A stretch of 64,000 nt of DNA, from positions 356,067 to 420,066 of the forward strand of contig NZ_JNAS01000001.1 in assembly GCF_000760115.1 (NCBI RefSeq), read 5' to 3'. The notes below the pieces were generated by a model that did not search any database, was not told where the DNA came from, and saw only the letters and a program-made list of their open reading frames with translations. Positions 58,729 to 64,000 of this stretch are shown here, piece after piece. A program made the position numbers and the translations under genes. Numbering within the stretch: the first letter of the stretch is position 1; every line of letters starts with the position of its first letter. This DNA is from Prochlorococcus marinus str. SB. GTDB lineage: Bacteria; Cyanobacteriota; Cyanobacteriia; PCC-6307; Cyanobiaceae.

Positions 58729-59231
58729 TTTAGAAAAGCAAATAATTCACCAATAATCATTAAAACTGATATTAAAGTCAGTAATTTATATGTCCATAGT
58801 GGTGATATGTAAGATATTTCATTAATAGCAATACCAGTATTACTGGAAACAATTAATAAGAATTTTTCAAAGTTTTCCAATCTTTGTGGGACAAGGATAT
58901 TATCACCTTGAAAAGTATTAAAGTAATAAACTTTACTACCCTGACTGGTTGGCAAAGATTTGATTAATTTAATATCTTTCCAAGAAATCTCCCAATTTTT
59001 TTTTCCTAAGAATTTTGAAATAAAACTACTTTTGTATGAAATCTTATTACTGCAAGTTTCTACATAATCACTTGTGATATTGATTATCAAATAAACTCCT
59101 AAGGCAAAAAATATAATAGATGGTATTTTTAATTTTTCAATTGAAATAAATGGTAAAGGAATTGTAAGCGCTAAATAGAGAGAAATTAACGAACTTTTTA
59201 CGAAAAAAGGAGTTTTAAACGTTTCTATCAT
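58725..59231 (-). CDS. membrane protein with PH-like middle region, unknown function
   Basis: A 168-residue protein. Hydrophobic segments lie at about 11-28, 36-52 and 148-166. Between them the segment from about 55 to 140 has the strand-rich pattern of small bacterial PH-like membrane proteins (KNWEISWKDIKLIKSL, YYFNTFQGDNILVPQRL). I do not recognise a named family. It follows crtISO by 15 bases on the minus strand and is probably co-transcribed with it. It converges on the response regulator gene. Confidence 0.65.
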   Translation of the reverse strand: MIETFKTPFFVKSSLISLYLALTIPLPFISIEKLKIPSIIFFALGVYLIINITSDYVETCSNKISYKSSFISKFLGKKNWEISWKDIKLIKSLPTSQGSKVYYFNTFQGDNILVPQRLENFEKFLLIVSSNTGIAINEISYISPLWTYKLLTLISVLMIIGELFAFLN

Positions 59232-59246
59232 TTCTGAAGTATCCTT

Positions 59247-60791
59247 TTAATCAGGCAATTTAAAACTGTTTATGTTTAACTTTGCACCTATTTTGTGAGC
59301 GCATGCGTATCCACTAAAAGCAACTGCATTTAGGCCTTGGCCAGGGAAACATGAATCCCCTACACAATAAAGGTTTTGAATTTTTGTAGTGTTGAAAGGC
59401 ATGGGCAAAAGTCCAAGCAACTTTTTACTGGGAATTGGCCCATAACTACCTTCATATCTTCCAAGAAACTTTTTATGAGTTTTGGGAGTACCAATTTCTT
59501 TGTGATCAATATTTTGTTCAAGATTAGGAAGAATAGTCGATATTTTTTCAACAAGAAAAGAAAAATATTTTTCTTTCTTTTGCAAATATTCTTTCCTTGA
59601 TAGGCCTTCCCATTCACTCATCGATGAAGGAGTAAATGCATGTACGATATGTTTACCTTCTGGAGCTAAAGAAGAATCAAGCAAAGTAGGTATAGAAACA
59701 AAAATAACTCCCTTTTCTCTTTCTAATTCTTCCCAATTATCAACGATTATATGATGACAATTAAAATTATCGGATATTAGATTTTTTTCTACTCCAAGGT
59801 GAATCGAAACAAAAGAAGGTGAAGGTTTATAAGTTTCTGACCACTTATATTCACTTTTTGGGACGTTTTTACTCGAAATTAATCCTTTAGTATTATCTTT
59901 TAATCCAAATGTATCCCATCTAGTGGAGTTGGATACAATAATGTTTGAATATATCTTTTCCCCATTTGAGAGCTTAACTCCTACCGCTTTCTCATCCTTT
60001 AAGAGGATTTCTGTCACATTGGCTTTATATCTAACTTTTCCTCCTAATTTTTCAATACCAGAAACAAACTTCTCTGCTATGGTTCCAACGCCACCTTTTG
60101 GATAATTTATCCCCCCAGCATGCCTATCTGTAAATACCATTCCCGCATTAATCATAGGGGTTTTTAGAGCTGGCATTACAGACCAACAAAAACATTCGAT
60201 ATCGATAAATCTTAAAAGTTCAGGATCTTTTATAAACTTTCTTGCAACATCTCCCGCATTTGCTGGCAACCATCTAGCTAACCCTAAACAGGATAATGGA
60301 GATTTAAAGAAAACTTTAAAAAGATAACTTGGATCCTCTATTGATAAAAGAGGCATTGAGTCTAAACATTTAAATACACTTGTACAAGTATCGTAGAATT
60401 TCTTGATACCTTTTTTTTCATTAGGGAAACTAGCTGATAATTTGCTTATAAATTGCTCATAATTTTTATCTACAGAAATATTAAAGTTATGTGGTAAGTG
60501 ATATTCCAGTTGAACAGGATCGGGAATAGTTTCGCATTTTTCATTTACATCTTTCAAAGCACGAGTTAATAAATTGGTATAGCCTTTCTCTCCAAATCCA
60601 AAAATCATTGAAGCCCCTACATCAAAGGTATAGCCTTTTCTCTTAAAAGAGCCTCCACTTCCCCCTGGAATAATATATTTTTCAAGAACCAATACTTGAG
60701 CTCCTTTCGCCGCCAATTGTGAAGCAGTTACTAACCCTCCTATACCTGAGCCAATAATAATTGCATCGAAATTTTCCTTATTTAATTCCAT
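59247..60791 (-). CDS. crtH: carotenoid isomerase CrtISO (CrtH)
   Basis: A 514-residue flavoprotein of the phytoene desaturase family that converts poly-cis-lycopene to all-trans-lycopene, just before the lycopene cyclase step. The N-terminal FAD motif is IIGSGIGGLVTASQLA (residues 12-27), followed by GGSGGSFKRKGYTFDVGAS. The C-terminal FAD motif is LYCVGDSCFPGQGLNAVAFSG. CrtISO is favoured over the CrtI and CrtD desaturases by this start and by an overall CrtISO-like sequence. It follows trmFO by 24 bases. Confidence 0.9.
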   Translation of the reverse strand: MELNKENFDAIIIGSGIGGLVTASQLAAKGAQVLVLEKYIIPGGSGGSFKRKGYTFDVGASMIFGFGEKGYTNLLTRALKDVNEKCETIPDPVQLEYHLPHNFNISVDKNYEQFISKLSASFPNEKKGIKKFYDTCTSVFKCLDSMPLLSIEDPSYLFKVFFKSPLSCLGLARWLPANAGDVARKFIKDPELLRFIDIECFCWSVMPALKTPMINAGMVFTDRHAGGINYPKGGVGTIAEKFVSGIEKLGGKVRYKANVTEILLKDEKAVGVKLSNGEKIYSNIIVSNSTRWDTFGLKDNTKGLISSKNVPKSEYKWSETYKPSPSFVSIHLGVEKNLISDNFNCHHIIVDNWEELEREKGVIFVSIPTLLDSSLAPEGKHIVHAFTPSSMSEWEGLSRKEYLQKKEKYFSFLVEKISTILPNLEQNIDHKEIGTPKTHKKFLGRYEGSYGPIPSKKLLGLLPMPFNTTKIQNLYCVGDSCFPGQGLNAVAFSGYACAHKIGAKLNINSFKLPD

Positions 60792-60815
60792 TTTGTGGAT
60801 CTTTGATAATTAATC

Positions 60816-62228
60816 TTAGTAAATTTTGCTGAGTAAGTGGTCTTTATCAAAACAAGAATTAAGTTTATATTTAAAGTCATTCAAGGCTTCAGTAGATCTT
60901 TCTTGATAAGCTTTGTATCTTAATCTTTTATCTTTTATTCTGTTAGTTAGTTCTGGAACTAAACCAAATGAGGCAGGCATTGGTTGGAATTTATTTTTTT
61001 TCTGATTGGACAATATTTGATTTTTGTTGCTAATAAAATTGATTAAAGAACCAATCATTGATTCACTTGGAAAACTTACTGGTTTTTTACCCTTAGCTAA
61101 TAAGGATGCATTTATTCCTGCAAGCAAGCCCCCTGCAGCTGCTGCTGCATAACCTTCTGTCCCCGTTATTTGACCCGCCGCAAAAAGATTTTCCCTTTTC
61201 ATAAATTGCAATGTCGGTAAAAGTAATTTTGGAGATTCTAAGAAAGTATTTCTATGCATTACTCCAAAGCGTACAAACTCAGCCTTTTCTAAACCAGGAA
61301 TCATCCTAAATATTCTTTTTTGCTCTGACCATTTGAGGTTAGTTTGAAAACCTACCATGTTTAGTAATTTCCCTTCTAAATCTTCTTTCCTTAATTGGAC
61401 AATTGCATGAGGTCGCTTTTTTAATCTATTTTCCCTATCAAATAAATCTCCCCATTTTGGATTCCACAAACCAATAGATTTCAATGGTCCATATCTCATT
61501 GTATCAACTCCTCTTCTAGCAATTTCTTCAATTGGTAAGCAAGCTTCAAAGAAATTAGCTGATTCTTTCTCAAAGTCTTTTAAATTAGCCTGCTCTCCTT
61601 CAATCAATTCTCTTCTAAACGTTATATATTCGTCCTTATTTAAAGGGCAATTCAAATATGCCGGATCTCCTTTGTCGTACCTACTAGCTTTAAATACAAT
61701 CTCTTGATCAATAGTATCTCCATATACAATTGGACTAGCGGCATCAAAAAAATGACACGCATTGATACCAGTAAAAGCTTGAATTTTATAAGACAATTCA
61801 TCAGCAGTTAATGGACCAGTTGCGAGGATCGTAATATTTTCTTTGCTAGGGATATCCAATTGTTCAAACCTCTTAATTTCGATTAAAGGATGATTAGATA
61901 AAATTTCAGTCAAAGCGTTACTAAATTTTGATCTATCAACCGCCAAGGCACCTCCAGCAGGAACAGCAAATTTATCTGCTGTATTGATGATCAATGAATT
62001 AAAACCTCTTAGCTCTTGCTGCAATAAACCTGCCGCTCTATCTGGACTTAATGCCCCAAAGCTATTGCTACAAACTAATTCTGCAAATGTACTCGTATGA
62101 TGAGCTGGAGTTGATTTGAAAGGTCTCATTTCGACTAATTTAACTGGCACACCAGAGGTTGCCAATTGCCAAGCTGCTTCGGAACCTGCAAGACCTGCTC
62201 CAATTACTATTACTTCTTTCCCTATCAA
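60816..62228 (-). CDS. trmFO: methylenetetrahydrofolate-tRNA-(uracil-5-)-methyltransferase
   Basis: A 470-residue TrmFO (Gid) that makes m5U54 in the T loop of tRNAs using methylenetetrahydrofolate and FADH2. The FAD motif is [14 protein letters not shown] (residues 6-19). The [10 protein letters not shown] block contains Cys53, the position known to matter in Bacillus TrmFO. The [13 protein letters not shown] block is near residue 238. The length is normal. psbY lies 6 bases upstream and crtISO downstream on the same strand. Confidence 0.96.
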   Translation of the reverse strand: MIGKEVIVIGAGLAGSEAAWQLATSGVPVKLVEMRPFKSTPAHHTSTFAELVCSNSFGALSPDRAAGLLQQELRGFNSLIINTADKFAVPAGGALAVDRSKFSNALTEILSNHPLIEIKRFEQLDIPSKENITILATGPLTADELSYKIQAFTGINACHFFDAASPIVYGDTIDQEIVFKASRYDKGDPAYLNCPLNKDEYITFRRELIEGEQANLKDFEKESANFFEACLPIEEIARRGVDTMRYGPLKSIGLWNPKWGDLFDRENRLKKRPHAIVQLRKEDLEGKLLNMVGFQTNLKWSEQKRIFRMIPGLEKAEFVRFGVMHRNTFLESPKLLLPTLQFMKRENLFAAGQITGTEGYAAAAAGGLLAGINASLLAKGKKPVSFPSESMIGSLINFISNKNQILSNQKKNKFQPMPASFGLVPELTNRIKDKRLRYKAYQERSTEALNDFKYKLNSCFDKDHLLSKIY

Positions 62229-62234
62229 ATCGAA

Positions 62235-62351
62235 TTAATCCTTACCCAAAAAGTCTCTATTGAATTGCTCTCTTGCAGGCTTTTGAATGTTAAATACAAC
62301 CCAAGCTAGAGCAGCAATAATTGGGGCAAAAACGACAATAGTTCTTAACAT
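62235..62351 (-). CDS. psbY: photosystem II protein Y
   Basis: A 38-residue single-helix protein, [17 protein letters not shown] followed by [21 protein letters not shown]. Length, the N-terminal helix and the basic tail fit PsbY, a peripheral photosystem II subunit near cytochrome b559. An AAAAAG stretch lies just upstream of the ATG at 62351. The stop is 6 bases before the trmFO start, so psbY appears to lead the run psbY, trmFO, crtISO, membrane protein. Confidence 0.88.
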   Translation of the reverse strand: MLRTIVVFAPIIAALAWVVFNIQKPAREQFNRDFLGKD

Positions 62352-62528
62352 CTTTTTAATTTGATAACTAATTAAATATATTAGCTTTTTAACGCAGATA
62401 AGGAGAGAATTTATTAAATTTTTATCTAATTATTTAAAAATTGTATTGCAATTGTTTAAGTAAGAATAATAAGTTGTTTTTTTTACCTTAAAAAGGGATA
62501 ATTCATTATGTATTCTTTTTAACATTAC

Positions 62529-62600
62529 GGGTCGCTAGCTCAGCGGTAGAGCATCCGGCTTTTAACCGGCTGGTCCTGAGTTCGAATCTCAGGCGACCCA
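62529..62600 (+). tRNA. trnK: tRNA-Lys (UUU)
   Basis: A 72-base cloverleaf. The acceptor GGGTCGC pairs with GCGACCC and A is the discriminator. The D stem GCTC/GAGC, an anticodon loop CTTTTAA with TTT at 62561-62563, and a T arm CCTGA/TCAGG enclosing GTTCGAATC-type loop are visible. CCA is not encoded; the next bases are CATC. Confidence 0.98.
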
Positions 62601-63053
62601 CATCTACATTAATTGAATTCATTGACCATAAATAAATAAAAACGACTTAAACTTAGCTTTAAAAGATACTTTTTTTAATAAAAAATTGATTAAGCATAAA
62701 GAATAAAGCCAACTGTATTCGAAAACTGAATTTAAGAGCAAATAAACAATGAATTAATTAGGATAAATTTTGCTCAGTATTCAACCATAACTTACATATC
62801 AAAAATAAAATGCCTTCTTGGTTTAAAAGATCATAATTTCCCGATGACTAATCTTCGCAACATAAAAAAACACAACAATAGAATTCGACATGAATTTTTG
62901 AAACGCTATTTTATCCATACAGAGCGTAAATACATCCATTAGATATCCTTTGGAAGAAAGTCTAAACTTCTTGCGCAATTATGTAACATTATTGCAACGT
63001 AAAAGGCAATAACAAAAAAAAAAGTAAATATTCATTAAATTCAGTTGTTTTAC
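62601..63053. other. gene-poor stretch before hli, one doubtful 32-codon ORF
   Basis: This is most of the longest intergenic space of the window (508 bases to the hli start). I see no tRNA, no strong hairpin and no recognisable protein. One plus-strand frame at 62844-62942 would encode a very basic 32-residue peptide beginning MTNLRNIKKHNNRIRH. It has no ribosome site and uses CGC, CGA and CGT arginine codons, unlike surrounding genes. It could be chance or part of a small RNA. The right end leads into the hli operator region. Confidence 0.4.
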
Positions 63054-63071
63054 TTTACAAAGCTTTACATT
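63054..63071 (+). promoter_or_regulatory. HLR1-type high-light operator, copy 1
   Basis: The bases read TTTACAAA, GC, TTTACATT: two octamers with a two-base spacer, a full match to the HLR1 pattern (G/T)TTACA(T/A)(T/A)NN(G/T)TTACA(T/A)(T/A). HLR1 is the site bound by the response regulator RpaB at high-light-responsive cyanobacterial genes. It lies 38 to 55 bases before the hli start and its first half overlaps a possible -35 (TTTACA). Confidence 0.75.
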
Positions 63072-63083
63072 TCCTGTTACAAT
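63054..63083 (+). promoter_or_regulatory. predicted hli promoter
   Basis: A -35 of TTTACA (63054-63059), an 18-base spacer, and an extended -10 TG-T-TACAAT (63075-63083) are seen. The predicted transcript would start near 63090, leaving a leader of about 19 bases with no Shine-Dalgarno. It coincides with both HLR1 elements. Confidence 0.6.
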
Positions 63084-63093
63084 GATTTACATA
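63076..63093 (+). promoter_or_regulatory. HLR1-type high-light operator, copy 2
   Basis: The bases read GTTACAAT, GA, TTTACATA, again a full match to the HLR1 pattern. It overlaps the predicted -10 element TACAAT, so RpaB bound here should block polymerase. The two copies start 22 bases apart, close to two helical turns. Partial copies (TTTACT) flank the array on both sides. Confidence 0.75.
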
Positions 63094-63108
63094 ATTTACT
63101 TTTTTATC

Positions 63109-63216
63109 ATGACTCCTGAAGCAGAACGTTTTAACGGTTGGGCAGCAATGTTGGGTTTTGTCGCAGCTGTAGGTGCCTACGTAACAACTGGTCAAATCAT
63201 TCCTGGTTGGTTTTAA
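63109..63216 (+). CDS. hli: high-light-inducible protein (Hli/Scp), short form
   Basis: A 35-residue protein, MTPEAERFNGWAAMLGF then one hydrophobic helix ending TTGQIIPGWF. It is a single-helix chlorophyll a/b-binding-like protein. The core ExxN-G-x-x-A-M-x-G-F pattern is present at residues 6-17, so the Glu and Asn chlorophyll ligands are kept. The usual Arg after NG is Trp11. Hli proteins bind chlorophyll and carotenoid and protect photosystems under light stress; Prochlorococcus has many copies. The gene is preceded by two HLR1 elements and followed by a terminator. Confidence 0.92.
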   Translation: MTPEAERFNGWAAMLGFVAAVGAYVTTGQIIPGWF

Positions 63217-63247
63217 ATTTTAGAAGCAAGAATTCTTCCTCTAAAAT
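63217..63247 (+). other. hairpin directly after the hli stop codon
   Basis: ATTTTAGA (63217-63224) pairs perfectly with TCTAAAAT (63240-63247). The enclosed 15 bases contain the palindrome AAGAATTCTT. It has no T-tract of its own and precedes the terminator by 50 bases. It could stabilise the 3' end of the short hli mRNA. Confidence 0.45.
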
Positions 63248-63295
63248 TGTTTGAGATTACATTCTTAAACTACAATTTCAATAACTTAAATTCTT

Positions 63296-63336
63296 AACAT
63301 TTCTTCTTTTTAAACTTATTGAAGAAATGTTTTTTT
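63296..63336 (+). terminator. rho-independent terminator after hli
   Basis: AACATTTCTTC (63296-63306) pairs perfectly with GAAGAAATGTT (63321-63331) around a 14-base loop, and T runs to 63336. The stem is A+T-rich but 11 pairs long. It would give an hli transcript of roughly 245 bases from the predicted promoter. Confidence 0.75.
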
Positions 63337-63555
63337 ACTTTATCCTATTTATTTTTTTAAGGACTATTTATTATAGATTTTAAGGAAACAATCAATGGTA
63401 ATCTGGTAATAACTAGTTTTATAAGCTTTCATCATAAATTTCGTTTTATTCACTAAATTAGGCTAGGGATTTTAAAAATTTGAATATAAAACATCATGAC
63501 ATATTCTAAGCATTCTAATTGAAAGTAATTTATTAATAAAAATACATTCTCAACT
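63337..63555. other. intergenic stretch between hli terminator and small Cys protein
   Basis: Together with the two hairpins after hli this makes a 339-base gap without a supported gene. Only a 23-codon minus-strand frame (starting MMKAYKTS) and shorter ones occur, with no ribosome site or recognisable similarity. No promoter motif stands out. Confidence 0.5.
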
Positions 63556-63684
63556 TTATTTATTGTTTTTTTCTATATTGTCTAGACATGTAGAGCATAA
63601 AAGATGTCCTTTTTTTTTCCAAAATGTCTTTTTAGACCTTTCTATATCCTTTCTACAAATTAAACATTTAAATATCGGAGTCAT
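63556..63684 (-). CDS. small protein with two CxxC pairs (possible zinc ribbon)
   Basis: A 42-residue peptide starting MTPIFKCLICRKDIE and ending CSTCLDNIEKNNK, with CLIC and CSTC pairs 23 residues apart, as in a treble-clef or ribbon zinc site. ATG 63684 is preferred because AAAGAAG lies about 9 bases upstream. The frame is open further up to an ATG at 63759, but that start is inside a terminator hairpin; an intermediate ATG at 63732 is also possible. Function is unknown; HNH-type or toxin-like small Cys proteins look similar. It is transcribed toward hli. Confidence 0.5.
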   Translation of the reverse strand: MTPIFKCLICRKDIERSKKTFWKKKGHLLCSTCLDNIEKNNK

Positions 63685-63747
63685 TAAATTTTCTTCTTTA
63701 ATTAGTAATTTAACCAAATTTTCAATTTTCATCTTTTCAAAAAAAAA

Positions 63748-63776
63748 AGACCTGCACATATAGGCAGGTCTCTTTT
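63748..63776. terminator. bidirectional terminator hairpin
   Basis: AGACCTGC (63748-63755) pairs with GCAGGTCT (63764-63771) around ACATATAG. A run of eight or more A lies on the left and TCTTTTTAA on the right. Read on the minus strand, a long T-tract follows the stem, so it is well placed to end the porin transcript 41 bases after its stop codon. Confidence 0.8.
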
Positions 63777-63812
63777 TAATTAAAAAGTTAATTTAAAATT
63801 ATTTAAATAAAC

Positions 63813-64000
63813 TTAGAAGCTAAAGCTTGTTGTAACAACCATTCCAAACTCGTCATCATCAGCGTCTTCAATTATGAATAGACCTGGTGTAACAGTCATG
63901 CCATCATTGACATCATATGAATAAGCAAGTTCATACATGTAGTTGTCATCATGATCATCAGCTAATTCTTGTGTTGATGCACCAAGACTTAATGATCCAG
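63813..64000 (-). CDS. outer-membrane porin, C-terminal part
   Basis: The last 62 codons of a gene that continues beyond the right edge. The visible part reads as alternating amphipathic strands (YMYELAYSYDVNDGM, MTVTPGLFIIEDAD, FGMVVTTSFSF) and ends in phenylalanine, the usual beta-barrel C-terminus recognised by the outer-membrane assembly machinery. Turns are very rich in Asp. This fits the cyanobacterial SLH-OprB (Som-type) porins, abundant in marine picocyanobacteria. The N-terminal SLH domain lies outside the window, so the call rests on the barrel end. A terminator follows at 63748-63776. Confidence 0.8.
   Translation of the reverse strand, partial: GSLSLGASTQELADDHDDNYMYELAYSYDVNDGMTVTPGLFIIEDADDDEFGMVVTTSFSF

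Noticed and set aside
62461..62528. A promoter for tRNA-Lys
   Set aside because: TTTACC and CATTAT boxes occur at roughly proper spacing, but both are weak and several alternative pairings are equally good.

Overview
The window is a strongly A+T-rich, very compact stretch of cyanobacterial core genome. It is best explained as a high-light-adapted marine Prochlorococcus or a very close relative. The evidence is oxygenic-photosynthesis genes (psbP/cyanoP, psbY, petH, ycf54, a 35-residue high-light-inducible protein), carotenoid genes (crtE, crtL, crtISO), the clock kinase sasA, very short intergenic gaps, AGA-rich codon use, and a ferredoxin-NADP reductase without the phycobilisome-binding CpcD domain. 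I see no insertion sequence, prophage, CRISPR array, rRNA or obvious foreign island. The assignment rests on protein recognition and was not checked by a search.

Layout. 1-8773: partial guaB, gyrA, crtL, a GH57 glucan enzyme, leuA and a small membrane protein. 8783-18102: an HD-domain membrane phosphodiesterase, folD-crtE-PAP2-like, then the minus-strand zwf-opcA-cobB cluster and petH. 18284-24508: an SRPBCC protein, tRNA-Glu, sasA, a CpcS/CpeS-like protein, an exported protein, prs, malQ and a RodZ-like protein. 24617-33773: an AarF/UbiB kinase, a PLP decarboxylase with cdsA, then clpC, a GldA-like dehydrogenase and a hydrolase, and rimI. 33866-41597: the plus-strand run lysA-cdaA-uppS-bioB-trhO-(unknown), lipA-recR on the other strand, and psbP. 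41612-55682: an ABC exporter, a DEAD-box helicase, and the minus-strand run pdxJ-ycf54-recC-(methyltransferase-like)-recB-recD. 55783-58728: plsC-like, exported protein, bolA, grxD, a small protein, and an OmpR-type regulator with a degenerate receiver. 58725-62351: psbY-trmFO-crtISO-membrane protein on the minus strand. 62529-64000: tRNA-Lys, a 508-base gene-poor stretch, hli, a small Cys-pair protein, and the 3' end of a porin.

How the genes work together. Carotenoid and isoprenoid metabolism is spread through the window (crtE, crtISO, crtL, uppS). Carbon storage and the oxidative pentose phosphate pathway are represented by malQ, GH57, zwf and opcA. Both a diadenylate cyclase (cdaA) and a putative c-di-AMP phosphodiesterase (HD protein) are present, and cdaA sits between lysA and uppS. 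A complete RecBCD set is present with a small membrane methyltransferase-like gene inside it. The most notable signals not explained by genes are two back-to-back perfect matches to the HLR1 high-light operator over the hli promoter, and a 13-pair hairpin ending at the start codon of the DEAD-box helicase. Also notable are the membrane-anchored FNR, the receiver domain with no phospho-acceptor, and three convergent gene pairs that share a single TTAA as both stop codons.
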